DNA of 64,000 nucleotides from Curtobacterium sp. MCPF17_002. Lineage in GTDB: Bacteria > Actinomycetota > Actinomycetes > Actinomycetales > Microbacteriaceae. Both the position numbers and the translations under genes were made by a program. Below, piece by piece: positions 1 through 8,361 of this stretch (its first letter is position 1; each line of letters begins with the position of its first letter). The stretch covers positions 2,170,001-2,234,000 of the forward strand of contig NZ_CP126251.1 in NCBI RefSeq assembly GCF_003234115.2, given 5' to 3'. The notes under the pieces are model-generated. The model ran no database searches. It had not been told where the DNA came from and saw nothing but the letters and a program-made list of their open reading frames with translations.

Positions 1-347
1 GTGTCGATGCCGGAGATGCCGACGATGCCGTCGCGGACGAGGTGCTCGTCGAGCGAGGCGTTCGCGCGGTGGTTCGACACCACGCGGCTGGGGTCGCGCA
101 CGACGTACCCGGCGACCCAGATGCGACGGGACTCGGGGTCCTCGTCGTTCACACCCGTGTTGCCGATGTGCGGCGCGGTCTGCACCACGATCTGTCCGGC
201 GTAGGACGGGTCGGTCAGTGTCTCCTGGTACCCGGTCATGCCGGTCGCGAAGACCACCTCGCCGAGCGTGCGCCCGCGGGCGCCGTAGGCCCAGCCGTCG
301 TACCGGGTGCCGTCCTCGAGGACCAGTACGGCCCGTTCGCGTGTCAT
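1..347 (-). CDS. carA: carbamoyl-phosphate synthase small subunit, N-terminal part
   Basis: Glutamine-hydrolysing subunit of carbamoyl-phosphate synthase, which feeds pyrimidine and arginine synthesis. About 115 N-terminal residues are present, starting [20 protein letters not shown] and including [20 protein letters not shown] and [10 protein letters not shown], which are typical of the CarA N-terminal domain. The class I glutamine amidotransferase domain lies outside the window, so the gene is cut by the edge and not broken. The ATG shares one base with the TGA of the upstream PH-like membrane gene (TGATG), so it is translationally coupled as the fourth gene after pyrB in the pyr operon. 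Confidence 0.93.
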   Translation of the reverse strand, partial: MTRERAVLVLEDGTRYDGWAYGARGRTLGEVVFATGMTGYQETLTDPSYAGQIVVQTAPHIGNTGVNDEDPESRRIWVAGYVVRDPSRVVSNHRANASLDEHLVRDGIVGISGID

Positions 348-889
348 CAGTTCGTCCCTTCGCCCGCGGTGTGCGGGTGTTCGTGCTTCGTCGACAGTCC
401 CTGCAGGGCGACGAGCGCTGCTGCGTCGCCCTCCGGGAACCGGAAGTAGGTGTCGAGTTCCGTCGCTCCTGCGGCGCCGGTCGCCGTCCATCGCAGTCGG
501 ACCAGTCCCCCGGGCTCGACCACACGGTCGATGGCCCACGTGGCGCGGTCGGCGCCGCGGACGTCGTCGGCGGCGATCCACCGGTCGGCGGTCCCCGCGT
601 GGTGCAGGACCACGCCGGTCTCGTGGACGGTCACGCCGCCGCGGCCCCGGAACCCGAGACCGCCCGCCGTGATCCGCTCGAGCGGCTGGTCAGCGCGGGT
701 CGTCGCGACGGTGAACCCGTCCCAGGAACCGGCCGACGGTGACAGGTCGGTCGGCACACTGACTGGAGGCACGGCTTCCGCCTGCTTGCCGGCCCGCGTC
801 CGCCAGGTGCGCACCATGGCGACGAACAGGGCGACGACGAGGGCGAGGATGATCCCGCCCTCGAGCCAGCGCAGCCCGTCACCGCTCAT
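347..889 (-). CDS. PH-like membrane protein of the pyr operon
   Basis: 180-residue protein with one N-terminal membrane segment (about residues 10-26, [17 protein letters not shown]). A basic stretch follows, then a soluble domain of about 130 residues rich in beta-strand-like sequence. The order pyrC, small membrane protein with a PH-like domain, carA is common in Actinobacteria, and that position is the main basis for the family call. No catalytic motif is visible and no biochemical role is known to me. Its start overlaps the end of pyrC by four bases and its stop overlaps the carA start, so it is made with the pathway enzymes. Confidence 0.75.
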   Translation of the reverse strand: MSGDGLRWLEGGIILALVVALFVAMVRTWRTRAGKQAEAVPPVSVPTDLSPSAGSWDGFTVATTRADQPLERITAGGLGFRGRGGVTVHETGVVLHHAGTADRWIAADDVRGADRATWAIDRVVEPGGLVRLRWTATGAAGATELDTYFRFPEGDAAALVALQGLSTKHEHPHTAGEGTN

Positions 890-2244
890 GCCGTGGCCCC
901 GATCCGGGTCGCACGGGCGTGCGCCGCCACGGCGTCGGCATCGACGAGCCGTCCGTCGAGGAGCGTCGGGTACCCGTGGTGGAACGTCGCGACGACGCGT
1001 CCGGGGAGCCGCATGCCGAGGTACGGCGAGTTCTGCGACTGCCCGGCGAGGTCGGTGACCGCGTACTCACGGCTCGCTGACGGGTCGTACAGGGTGATCT
1101 CGGCCGGTGCGCCCTCGGCGATCCGCTGGCCGTGGCCCTCGACCTGCCCGATCGTCGCCGGCGCCTCGGAGAGCACCCGGGCGACGTCGGCCCAGTCGAG
1201 CTGCCCGCTCTCGACCACGGCGGCCTGCACGACGCTGAGCGCCGACTCGAGGCCGACCATGCCGTTCGCGGCCGCGGGCCACTCGCAGCACTTCGCCTCG
1301 GCGGTGTGCGGGGCGTGGTCGGTCGCGACGATGTCGATCGTCCCGTCGGCCAGCGCACCGCGGAGCGCGTCGACGTCCTCGCGGGAGCGGAGCGGCGGGT
1401 TCACCTTGTACCGGGCGTCGTACCCCGCGGCGCCCTCGTGACCGGCGATGAGGTCCTCGGTGAGGATCAGGTGGTGCGGCGTGACCTCGGCCGTGACGTC
1501 GATGCCGCGGGACTTCGCCCAGCGGATCACCTCGACGCTGCCGGCGGTCGAGACGTGGCAGACGTGCAGCCGGGCCCCGACGTGGTCGGCGAGCAGGACG
1601 TCGCGGGCGATGATCGCCTCTTCGGCGACGGCCGGCCAGCCCGCGAGTCCGAGTTCCGACGACAGCCGGCCCTCGTTCATCTGCGCGCCGATCGTCAGCC
1701 GGGGCTCCTGCGCGTGCTGCGCGAGCACCCCGCCGAAGCCCTTGATGTACTCGAGCGCCCGGCGCATGAGGAGCGGGTCCGACACGCACGAGCCGTCGTC
1801 CGAGAACACCCGGACCTTCGCGCGCGAGGTCGCCATCGCACCGATCTCGGACAGGTGCGTGCCCTGCAGCCCCTGCGAGACCGCGCCGATCGGGCGCACC
1901 GTGACGTAGCCGGCGTCGTCGCCGAGCGCCTGCACCTGCTCGACGACGCCCGCGGTGTCCGCGACCGGGCTGGAGTTCGCCATCGCGTTCACGGCGGTGA
2001 AGCCGCCGGCGGCCGCGGCACGCGAGCCGGTGAGGACGGTCTCCGACTCCTCGTGACCGGGCTCGCGCAGGTGGGTGTGGAGGTCCACGAGGCCAGGGAG
2101 GGCGATGAGTCCGTCGGCGTCGACGACCGTGGCGCCGGCCGCGTCGAGACTGGACCCGACCGCGGAGACGCGCCGTCCCTCCAGGAGGATGTCGGCACGC
2201 GTGCCGTCGATCAGCTGCGCGCCGCGGATGAGGTGGGCGGTCAT
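886..2244 (-). CDS. pyrC: dihydroorotase
   Basis: Converts carbamoyl-aspartate to dihydroorotate, the third step of de novo pyrimidine synthesis, in the cytosol. The 452 residues are the usual length for a class I amidohydrolase-type dihydroorotase. Visible signatures are the metal-binding [10 protein letters not shown] near residue 55 and a C-terminal [11 protein letters not shown] containing the metal-ligand Asp. The ATG overlaps the pyrB stop as ATGA. It is the third gene of the pyrR-pyrB-pyrC order. Confidence 0.95.
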   Translation of the reverse strand: MTAHLIRGAQLIDGTRADILLEGRRVSAVGSSLDAAGATVVDADGLIALPGLVDLHTHLREPGHEESETVLTGSRAAAAGGFTAVNAMANSSPVADTAGVVEQVQALGDDAGYVTVRPIGAVSQGLQGTHLSEIGAMATSRAKVRVFSDDGSCVSDPLLMRRALEYIKGFGGVLAQHAQEPRLTIGAQMNEGRLSSELGLAGWPAVAEEAIIARDVLLADHVGARLHVCHVSTAGSVEVIRWAKSRGIDVTAEVTPHHLILTEDLIAGHEGAAGYDARYKVNPPLRSREDVDALRGALADGTIDIVATDHAPHTAEAKCCEWPAAANGMVGLESALSVVQAAVVESGQLDWADVARVLSEAPATIGQVEGHGQRIAEGAPAEITLYDPSASREYAVTDLAGQSQNSPYLGMRLPGRVVATFHHGYPTLLDGRLVDADAVAAHARATRIGATA

Positions 2245-3269
2245 GCGACGGTCTCCTTCGGTGCTGCTGCTGCGGCTGCCGCCGGGGCGGCGCCGGCTGC
2301 GGCTGTTCCTGCTGCGTGTGGGTGGGTGGCCTCGCTGCCCGTCAGGGCGAGGTAGAGGACCGCCATCCGGACCGAGACGCCGTTCTCGACCTGCTCGACC
2401 ACCGTCGAACGGGGGTCGTCGGCGGCGACGCCGGCGATCTCGAGCCCGCGGTTCATCGGACCGGGGTGCATGATCAGCGTCCGCTCCGACAGCCGGGCGA
2501 ACCGGCTCGCGGTGAGCCCCCAGTGCCGGGTGTACTCGCGGGGGTTGGGGAAGAACGCGTCGTTCATGCGCTCCTGCTGGATCCGGAGGGTCATCACGAC
2601 GTCCGGGTCCTCGGCCAGCGCGGCGTCGAGGTCGTGGTGCACCGCGGCACCGAACGGCGAGGCCGTGGCGGGCAGCAGCGTCGGCGGGGCGGCGAAGGTG
2701 ACGCTCGCGCCGAGGGTCCGGAGGAGCCAGGCGTTGCTGCGTGCGACGCGGCTGTGCAGGACGTCGCCGACGATGAGCACGCGGACGCCGTCGAGCGCCT
2801 GCCCGCGGCTCCCCGCACCGTGCAGCCGCCGGCGCATCGTGAACGCGTCGAGGAGCGCCTGCGTGGGGTGCTCGTGCGTGCCGTCGCCCGCGTTCACCAC
2901 GGGCACGTCGATCCAGTCCGCGTCGGCGAGGACCCGCGGGGCACCCGACGCGCCGTGGCGCATCACGATGCCGTCGATGCCCATCGCGCCGAGGGTCTGC
3001 ACGGTGTCCTTGAGGGACTCGCCCTTGGAGACGCTCGAGCCCTTCGCGGCGAAGTTGAGGACGTCGGCCGAGAGGCGCTTCGCGGCGGCCTCGAACGAGA
3101 TCCGGGTGCGGGTGGAGTCCTCGAAGAAGAGGTTCACGACGGTCTTGCCGCGGAGCGCCGGGAGCTTCCGGACCTCTCGCGTGTTCACCTCGGCCATCTC
3201 CTCCGCGACGTCGAGGATGTGGATCGCCTCGTCTCGGGAGAGGTCGGCGGTGGAGAGCAGGTGCTTCAC
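2241..3269 (-). CDS. pyrB: aspartate carbamoyltransferase catalytic subunit
   Basis: Condenses carbamoyl phosphate with aspartate. The 342 residues carry the carbamoyl-phosphate loop FFEDSTRTR (residues 48-56) and the HPGPMNRG motif near residue 285. The open frame runs much further upstream, but the GTG at 3269 overlaps the pyrR stop as GTGA and gives the conserved start [15 protein letters not shown], so I place the start there. The last 25 residues are an alanine-rich tail absent from most homologues. It is encoded by GCT/GCC/GCG runs and is probably disordered. No regulatory pyrI gene is adjacent, as expected for Gram-positives. Confidence 0.95.
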   Translation of the reverse strand: MKHLLSTADLSRDEAIHILDVAEEMAEVNTREVRKLPALRGKTVVNLFFEDSTRTRISFEAAAKRLSADVLNFAAKGSSVSKGESLKDTVQTLGAMGIDGIVMRHGASGAPRVLADADWIDVPVVNAGDGTHEHPTQALLDAFTMRRRLHGAGSRGQALDGVRVLIVGDVLHSRVARSNAWLLRTLGASVTFAAPPTLLPATASPFGAAVHHDLDAALAEDPDVVMTLRIQQERMNDAFFPNPREYTRHWGLTASRFARLSERTLIMHPGPMNRGLEIAGVAADDPRSTVVEQVENGVSVRMAVLYLALTGSEATHPHAAGTAAAGAAPAAAAAAAPKETVA

Positions 3270-3835
3270 GACGCGACCCCCTGCGTCTCGCTCTGCTCGA
3301 TGACGACCTCGTCGACGCCGTCGGTCTCGGTCAGGCGCAGCGTGACCCGCTCGTCGGACGCCGTCGGCAGGTTCTTGCCGACGTGGTCCGCGCGGATCGG
3401 GAGCTCGCGGTGGCCCCGGTCGACGAGGACCGCGAGGCGGACCGCACGCGGCCGGCCGATGCCCTGCAGCGCGTCGAGCGCTGCCCGGACGGTGCGGCCG
3501 GAGTACAGGACGTCGTCGACGAGCACGACGACCTTGCCGTCGATGCCGCCCGCCGGGATCGTCGTCCGCTGCGGTGCCCGGCCGATGCCGTGACCGAGGT
3601 CGTCGCGGTGCATCGTGACGTCGAGCGTGCCGACCCGCCGCGCGCCGTCGGTCGTCCACTCGGGCTCGATGTCGGCCAGGACGCGGTCGAGCCGCTCGGC
3701 CAGGACGGCACCCCGTGTCGGGATGCCCAGGAGCACGAGGTCCGAGGAACCGTGGTTGGCCTCGAGGATCTCGTGCGCGATGCGTGTCAGAGCACGCGTG
3801 ATGTCGGAGTGCTGCAGGACCGTTCTGGTACCCAC
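3266..3835 (-). CDS. pyrR: PyrR pyrimidine operon regulator / uracil phosphoribosyltransferase
   Basis: RNA-binding regulator of pyrimidine genes with a phosphoribosyltransferase fold. The PRPP-binding loop [19 protein letters not shown] is at residues 102-120, and the length of 189 residues is normal. The start is GTG, with a strong AAGGAGG Shine-Dalgarno five bases upstream. It heads pyrB-pyrC-PH-carA, and the short leader before it carries a PyrR-type binding loop, so it probably represses its own operon when UMP is plentiful. Uracil phosphoribosyltransferase activity is known in the family but cannot be judged here. Confidence 0.95.
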   Translation of the reverse strand: MGTRTVLQHSDITRALTRIAHEILEANHGSSDLVLLGIPTRGAVLAERLDRVLADIEPEWTTDGARRVGTLDVTMHRDDLGHGIGRAPQRTTIPAGGIDGKVVVLVDDVLYSGRTVRAALDALQGIGRPRAVRLAVLVDRGHRELPIRADHVGKNLPTASDERVTLRLTETDGVDEVVIEQSETQGVAS

Positions 3836-3840
3836 GCCGA

Positions 3841-3874
3841 CCTCCTTCCCCGCCTCACCGGACGGACTTAAAGG
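3841..3874 (-). promoter_or_regulatory. PyrR-binding leader with sequestered Shine-Dalgarno
   Basis: Read on the minus strand, the 34 bases run CCTTTAAG, then GTCCGTCCGGTGAGGC, then GGGGAAGGAGG. The middle part folds as CCG-U-CC / GGUGA / GG-CGG and contains UCCGGUGAGGC, matching the PyrR-binding loop consensus (UCC-G-GAGG type). The CCTT at the 5' side can pair with the AAGG of the pyrR Shine-Dalgarno, extending the hairpin over the ribosome-binding site. This fits PyrR-dependent translational repression as described for mycobacteria, not Bacillus-style transcription attenuation; there is no U-tract. Confidence 0.7.
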
Positions 3875-3892
3875 ATGCTGACGTGGTCAACC

Positions 3893-4408
3893 CTACCGGG
3901 ACTCCTGGTCCCCTGCGACCGTCCGACCGGACGGTTCGGCGCTGTCGGCCCGGTCGGCGCTGCCGGCACGGTCGGCGCTGCCGGCCTTCTGGCCCGGGCC
4001 GCGTCCGCCGGCGACCGCACCGAGCACGCCGTTGACGAACCCGGCCGATTCCTCGGTCGAGAGCGACTGCGCGAGCTCGACGGCCTCGGCGATGGCGACG
4101 GCGTCCGGCACCTCGGCGTTGAACCGCAGTTCCCAGACACCCATGCGGAGGATGCACCGGTCGAGCACGGGCATGCGGGCGATGGACCAGCCCTGCGCGT
4201 GCTCGACGATGACCTTGTCGATCTCCGCACGGTCCTCGTCGACGCCGTTCACGATCTGCCGCGCGTAGTCCCAGCTGGAGGCGCGCTCCGGCTGGTCCAG
4301 GTGGCGGACGGTCTCGGTGGCGAGGACGTCCGAGATCGGGAGTTCCCGCACCTCGGCCACGTACAACATGTCGAGGGCGCGCTTGCGGGCCTTGGAACGA
4401 GCACTCAT
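3893..4408 (-). CDS. nusB: transcription antitermination factor NusB
   Basis: RNA-binding antitermination protein acting with NusE (S10) on boxA of rRNA transcripts. The N-terminal MSARSKARKRALDMLYVAE and the helical core with GVDEDRAEIDKVIVEH and AVELAQSLSTEESAGFVNGVLG are typical. The 171 residues are about 30 longer than the core family. The extra is a C-terminal tail with SADRAGSADRAD repeats, probably unstructured. It lies 11 bases downstream of efp, and the efp-nusB pairing is usual. The gap to pyrR is 57 bases. Confidence 0.93.
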   Translation of the reverse strand: MSARSKARKRALDMLYVAEVRELPISDVLATETVRHLDQPERASSWDYARQIVNGVDEDRAEIDKVIVEHAQGWSIARMPVLDRCILRMGVWELRFNAEVPDAVAIAEAVELAQSLSTEESAGFVNGVLGAVAGGRGPGQKAGSADRAGSADRADSAEPSGRTVAGDQESR

Positions 4409-4419
4409 CCGGTCAGCGC

Positions 4420-4983
4420 CTAGGAGTTGACGCGGCCGAGGAAGTTGCCGTCGCGCGTGTCGATCTTCACCAGCGTGTCGGTCTCGAGGTACAGCGGCAC
4501 CTGGATCTGGTAACCGGTCGCCTTGATCGTCGCGGGCTTGGTGCCGCCCGAGGAGCGGTCGCCCTGCAGGCCGGGCTCGGTTTCGATCTCGGTGACGATC
4601 GACGTCGGGAGCTCGATGTAGAGCGGCGTGCCCTCGTTGATCGCGATGGTGACCATCGCCGACTCGAGGAGGAAGTTCTTCGCGTCGCCGACGACCGTCG
4701 CGGGGACCGGGATCTGGTCGTAGGTGTCGGTGTCCATGAACACGTACGAGTCGCCGTCCTCGTAGAGGTACTGGTAGTCGCGGCGGTCGACGGTCGCGGT
4801 CTCGATCTTCGCACCGGCGTTGAAGGTGCGGTCGACGACCTTGCCCGACACGACGTTCTTGAGCTTGGTGCGGACGAACGCGCCGCCCTTGCCCGGCTTG
4901 ACGTGCTGGAACTCGACGACCGACCAGAGCTGCCCGTCGATGATGAGAACGGCGCCGTTCTTGATGTCAGTGGTACTGGCCAT
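4420..4983 (-). CDS. efp: translation elongation factor P
   Basis: Relieves ribosome stalling at polyproline stretches. The 187 residues are full length, with three beta-barrel domains. The modifiable loop is KPGKGGAF, placing Lys32 at the tip. No EpmA/EpmB genes are nearby, and in Gram-positives this lysine may be modified differently or not at all. The C-terminal signature ([20 protein letters not shown]) is intact. A TACACT hexamer at 5047-5052 on the minus strand is a possible -10 box in the gap behind the upstream kinase gene, but no convincing -35 is visible. Confidence 0.96.
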   Translation of the reverse strand: MASTTDIKNGAVLIIDGQLWSVVEFQHVKPGKGGAFVRTKLKNVVSGKVVDRTFNAGAKIETATVDRRDYQYLYEDGDSYVFMDTDTYDQIPVPATVVGDAKNFLLESAMVTIAINEGTPLYIELPTSIVTEIETEPGLQGDRSSGGTKPATIKATGYQIQVPLYLETDTLVKIDTRDGNFLGRVNS

Positions 4984-5061
4984 GAGTCTTCGGTGTCCCG
5001 TTCGGTCGTGTGTTGTGAAGGTCTGCGGGCGTGAACGCCCCGGACGAGTGTAGCGGACCGC

Positions 5062-6753
5062 TCATCCACGCCTCCGCGCGAGTGCCGCTTCGATCGCCGC
5101 CCACCCGAGCAGCACGACGGCCGCTCCCCCGAGGAGCGCCCCGGCGACCCCGGTGGAGAGGACGGCGGTGGGACGGGCCGGCAGCGCCAGGTAGACGATC
5201 GAGAGGATGCCGGCCCCGGAGCCGAGCAGGACCAGCAGCACGCGGCGGATGACCGCGTCGAGCGTGCGGCGGTCCCGCCGGTCGGCGAAGAGCCGGATGT
5301 TCACCGACAGCCTGCCGGTCTCGATCGCCTCGCCGATGCGGTCGACGCGCCGCGGGAGCCGCCGGGCCGCTGACACCACGCCGAGGAGCTCACGGACCGC
5401 GACGTCCCGGATCTTCCCCGGACGCAGCTGGTCTCGGATCTGGTCGCGTGCGAGTCCGCGGGACTCCTCGAGCAGGTCGAAGGACGGTGCGAGCGTGCGG
5501 AGCGTGCCCTCGAAGATCGCGAGGGCCCGGGCCGCGGCGACGAAGTCCGGCGGCGCCTTGAGCCGGTAGCGCCCGAAGACCTCGACGGCATCGTCCACGG
5601 TCTCGACGCCGATGCGCGCGCCCGGCCCGAGCTCGTCCGCGACGAACCGTGCGATGTCCCGGCGGAAGTCCGGTTCGTCCTGCGGGTCGCGCACCGGTGC
5701 CATCCGCAGCACGGCGTCGGCGATCCGCGCGGTGTCGTCCTGCAGGTACGCCGCCAGGAGCTCCTGCACGATGTCCCGCAGCCCGGGGTCGAGCCGGCCG
5801 ACGGACCCGAAGTCGATGAGCGCCGGTCGGCCGTCCGGCAGCAGGATCACGTTCCCCGGGTGCAGGTCGGCGTGGTAGATCCCGTCGAAGACCACCTGGC
5901 GGAGGAACGTCCGCAGGATCGCCCGCATCGGCTCGTCGAGGTCGCGGTCGGACCGCTCGGCGCGCAGGGCGCTCAGGGTGTCGCCCTCGAGGAACTCCAT
6001 CACCATGACCCGGCGCCCGGAGAGCTCCTCGTGCGGCGTCGGGAAGACGACCTCGTCCGGGCTGGCGCTCCGAGCCTGGGCCGCGCGGAGCGCCGCCAGG
6101 TTCCGCATCTCCGAGTTGAAGTCCACCTGGCGGACGAGGTCCGCCGCGTACTGCGCGGCGACGTCCTGCACCCCGACCTGCCGTGCCTCGGCCGACCACC
6201 GCGCCATGAACCGGACCACCCGGAGCGCGATGTCGACGTCACGGCGCACCGCCTGGTCGATGCCGGGGCGCTGCACCTTCACCGCCACCTCGGTGCCGTC
6301 CTGCAGGCGTGCGCGGTGGACCTGGGCGATCGAGGCGGCCGCCACGGGCACGGGGTCGAACGTCCGGAAGACCTCGTCGACAGGAGCGCCGAGCTCCCGC
6401 TCGAGGAGCGCTGCGACCTCGTCCGGCGGCGCCGGACGGACGCTCCGCTGCAGGTGCGCGAGCCCCTCGGTCCACTCCTCGGGCAGCAGGTCGTCACGGG
6501 TCGAGAGCAACTGGCCCATCTTCACGAACCCGCCGCCGGCCTCCTCGAGCGCCCGTCGGAGGTGGTCCGCCTGCCGGGTGCGGAGTGCGGACCGCTCCGG
6601 GTCGTGCGAGAAGTCGAGCCGACGGAACGGCAGCAGCTCGTGGCGGCGGGCGATCGCGAGGAGCTCGGCGAAGCGCCGGCCGCGCGATCGGAGGGTTCCG
6701 GCCTCGACGGCCGGGGAGCCGGCGAGGTCGCTCAGGCGGGGCGGGTTGGGCAC
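5062..6753 (-). CDS. AarF/UbiB (ABC1) family atypical kinase
   Basis: 563-residue protein kinase-like fold protein. It has the family KxGQ motif ([10 protein letters not shown], residues 77-86), a nucleotide-binding lysine region ([11 protein letters not shown]), and the catalytic and metal loops [15 protein letters not shown] and ALIDFGSVG. Two membrane segments form the C-terminus (about residues 495-560), as in UbiB. UbiB members support quinone synthesis or lipid homeostasis as ATPases; which applies here is unknown. It is monocistronic by position, with a divergent small membrane gene upstream and efp downstream. Confidence 0.88.
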   Translation of the reverse strand: MPNPPRLSDLAGSPAVEAGTLRSRGRRFAELLAIARRHELLPFRRLDFSHDPERSALRTRQADHLRRALEEAGGGFVKMGQLLSTRDDLLPEEWTEGLAHLQRSVRPAPPDEVAALLERELGAPVDEVFRTFDPVPVAAASIAQVHRARLQDGTEVAVKVQRPGIDQAVRRDVDIALRVVRFMARWSAEARQVGVQDVAAQYAADLVRQVDFNSEMRNLAALRAAQARSASPDEVVFPTPHEELSGRRVMVMEFLEGDTLSALRAERSDRDLDEPMRAILRTFLRQVVFDGIYHADLHPGNVILLPDGRPALIDFGSVGRLDPGLRDIVQELLAAYLQDDTARIADAVLRMAPVRDPQDEPDFRRDIARFVADELGPGARIGVETVDDAVEVFGRYRLKAPPDFVAAARALAIFEGTLRTLAPSFDLLEESRGLARDQIRDQLRPGKIRDVAVRELLGVVSAARRLPRRVDRIGEAIETGRLSVNIRLFADRRDRRTLDAVIRRVLLVLLGSGAGILSIVYLALPARPTAVLSTGVAGALLGGAAVVLLGWAAIEAALARRRG

Positions 6754-6797
6754 GGTGCCAGTCTGCTCCCCCGTCCTGCGTGGTCGGTTCCTCCCCA

Positions 6798-6810
6798 GCC
6801 TGGAGGCGCG
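6798..6810 (+). repeat. dispersed 13-base motif, copy 1
   Basis: GCCTGGAGGCGCG, followed by GGTCGCC. It lies in the 121-base gap between the divergent UbiB-family kinase gene and the small membrane gene. The full 20-base string including GGTCGCC recurs at 47132-47151. Confidence 0.6.
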
Positions 6811-6874
6811 GGTCGCCGTCCACAGATCGGCCGACGCCGTCGTCGGGCCGCGTCCACGGCGTCAGGGTGGGGTG

Positions 6875-7189
6875 ATGGAGACAGCACTGATCACGGCCCT
6901 CATCGCCGCTGCCGCGGCGATCGCCGCCGCGGTCGTCAGCTGGTTCGGCGCCTTCCAGAACCGCCGGACTGCCGATCGTGATCAGGCGTGGAAGCGCTTG
7001 ACCTGGGCGATACGTGCTCGCCGATCCCAAGCGGAATACGACATCTCGAGAACTGTGCTCGAGCGGATGATGACCGTACGGTGGGCCTCGAAAGCGGACC
7101 AGAACCTGGCGGTCCGGGCGCTCCGCCGCCACGCTCCGCCCGATCGCGACCCCGACCCCGACCGCGACCCCGACCCCGAGGATGCCTGA
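6875..7189 (+). CDS. small membrane protein, unknown
   Basis: 104 residues. The first 22 form one hydrophobic helix ([20 protein letters not shown]), followed by a charged cytoplasmic part and a C-terminal [10 protein letters not shown] repeat encoded by tandem CGACCCCGAC units. I do not recognise a family. ATG preceded by GGGTGGGGTG is the likely start; a GTG directly before it is possible. The centre of the gene is visibly less GC-rich than its neighbours. Its TGA overlaps the next ATG (TGATG), so the two are coupled. It could be a phage- or toxin-like small membrane product, but nothing proves this. Confidence 0.6.
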   Translation: METALITALIAAAAAIAAAVVSWFGAFQNRRTADRDQAWKRLTWAIRARRSQAEYDISRTVLERMMTVRWASKADQNLAVRALRRHAPPDRDPDPDRDPDPEDA

Positions 7190-7383
7190 TGCCACTGTTC
7201 GCACCGCTGCCGGACCGACCACAGTTCGTGATCGACGGCGACGACCACGATGACGCCGTCATCATCGCGTGGGTCGAGGGCGCCACGGTCGAAGAATGGC
7301 TCGAGGCCGAGCGCACCGGGGTGACGACACTGTCCATGCACGTGAAGTGGTGGTGGCGGCGGACCCGCCGTGTCCTGCGCTGA
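7189..7383 (+). CDS. small hypothetical protein
   Basis: 64 residues. The N-terminal half is acidic (FVIDGDDHDDAVIIAWVEG) and the end is strongly basic and aromatic (HVKWWWRRTRRVLR). No family is recognised. It is coupled to the preceding small membrane gene by a one-base overlap, which makes a two-gene unit more believable than either frame alone. It ends 12 bases before the convergent deaminase gene. Confidence 0.5.
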   Translation: MPLFAPLPDRPQFVIDGDDHDDAVIIAWVEGATVEEWLEAERTGVTTLSMHVKWWWRRTRRVLR

Positions 7384-7395
7384 GCGACGCGCGCG

Positions 7396-8010
7396 TCAGG
7401 CGCCGTCGCCGTTGTAGCGCGCGGTGGTCCCGGCCTCGACGAGCTCACGGAAACGGTGCAGGGCGTGCTCCGCACCCACGTCGTGCTCCTGGTGGACGTC
7501 GATGCCCCGTGCGCGGAGCTGCTCCTGCCAGTCGCCGGGCACGGGCCCCTCGTCGAACCCGGTGATGCGCTCGACCGTGGCGCAGTCGGCGCCGAACTCC
7601 ACCGCGGACACCCCCGACCAGAGGAGCGCACCCAGGCACATCACGCACGGCTGCGCGTTCACCACGAGGGTCCGGCGCCGCCCGACGTCACGCCCGAGGT
7701 TCCAGGCGCCGGTCCTCGCGTGCGCCAGACCGAGGGTGACGACCTCGGCGTGCATCGACGCGACGTTCGAGTGCAGGACGAGGTTCGTGCCGATCGACAC
7801 CACCTCGGCGGACTCCTCGTCGACGACCACCGCCGCGAACGGACCGCCGGTGCCCTCCTCGACGTTCCGGGTGGCCAACTCGGTCACGAGGGCGAACCGA
7901 CCCGCCCGGGTCGGCAGGTGCGCGGGAGCCGCGGCCTGGGCGCCCCGCAGCCAGTCGGGAACGCCGACACGGAGCTCGGTGGGGAACGGGGCGAGAACTG
8001 GTCCGGACAT
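7396..8010 (-). CDS. nucleoside deaminase (CDA/guanine deaminase superfamily)
   Basis: 204-residue zinc-dependent deaminase. The signatures are MHAEV (His87, catalytic Glu89) and PCVMC (Cys122, Cys125), separated as in the cytidine/guanine/tRNA-adenosine deaminase fold. Family members act on free bases, nucleosides or tRNA, and the substrate cannot be told from the motifs. The open frame extends upstream, but MSGPVLAPFP at 8010 is the only start that keeps the four-half-site operator outside the gene. It is divergent from the flavin monooxygenase. Confidence 0.8.
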   Translation of the reverse strand: MSGPVLAPFPTELRVGVPDWLRGAQAAAPAHLPTRAGRFALVTELATRNVEEGTGGPFAAVVVDEESAEVVSIGTNLVLHSNVASMHAEVVTLGLAHARTGAWNLGRDVGRRRTLVVNAQPCVMCLGALLWSGVSAVEFGADCATVERITGFDEGPVPGDWQEQLRARGIDVHQEHDVGAEHALHRFRELVEAGTTARYNGDGA

Positions 8011-8033
8011 GGCGAGGACGCTAGCCGCGGATG

Positions 8034-8071
8034 GTTTCGAGGGTGTTTCCCGGTCGAAACGCGGCGGAAAC
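8034..8071. promoter_or_regulatory. candidate operator: four half-sites at 11-base spacing
   Basis: GTTTC at 8034 and 8045 and GAAAC at 8056 and 8067 start exactly 11 bases apart. This gives two interleaved dyads, with an outer 12-base inverted repeat (CGAGGTGTTTCC type, one bulged base) at 8038-8077. The element lies 24 bases upstream of the deaminase start and 64 bases before the short leader ORF, in a 351-base intergenic region between divergent genes. No regulator gene is adjacent. Confidence 0.6.
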
Positions 8072-8135
8072 ACCTCGCCCGTAGCGTCGCTCGCACCGGT
8101 CCTGCACGACCGGCCGGACGCAGGAGGTGGCAGCG

Positions 8136-8204
8136 ATGACGGCACACGACTCCGAGTACGCACCGCGCCGCTGGCCGCGTGGCGCGATCGCGCACGGGCA
8201 CTGA
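8136..8204 (+). CDS. possible 22-residue leader peptide
   Basis: ATG preceded by a very strong AGGAGGTGG Shine-Dalgarno (8122-8130) with five-base spacing. The frame ends at TGA after 22 residues. The peptide contains APRRWPRG and no cysteine. It is followed by about 155 bases without a recognisable gene before the monooxygenase GTG. Such a strong ribosome site on so short a frame suggests a regulatory upstream ORF. It could also be the decayed start of a lost gene. Confidence 0.4.
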   Translation: MTAHDSEYAPRRWPRGAIAHGH

Positions 8205-8361
8205 AGCGGACCGGACCCGACCGGCCGGCGCACCACGCGTCGGCCCCGCCGCAACGTCCCCCCGTCGGTCACCTGCGCCGACCCACCCGCCGTGCCGCGC
8301 CTCCCGTCCGTCGTGTCGGACGCGCGCCGCCCCGTTCGTCGTCCCCTGAGAGGACACCACC

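Noticed and set aside
3885-3890. TTGACC as a -35 box for the pyr operon
   Set aside because: No -10-like sequence at 16-18 bases; that distance falls in the PyrR-binding hairpin.
5027-5040. GGGCG/CGCCC hairpin as a terminator after the UbiB-family kinase gene
   Set aside because: Only five base pairs with a four-base loop, and it would lie in the efp leader. Not convincing.
8011-8361. Cysteine-responsive leader peptide of the kind found before actinobacterial sulfur genes
   Set aside because: The leader frame has no cysteine, so that specific mechanism is not supported.
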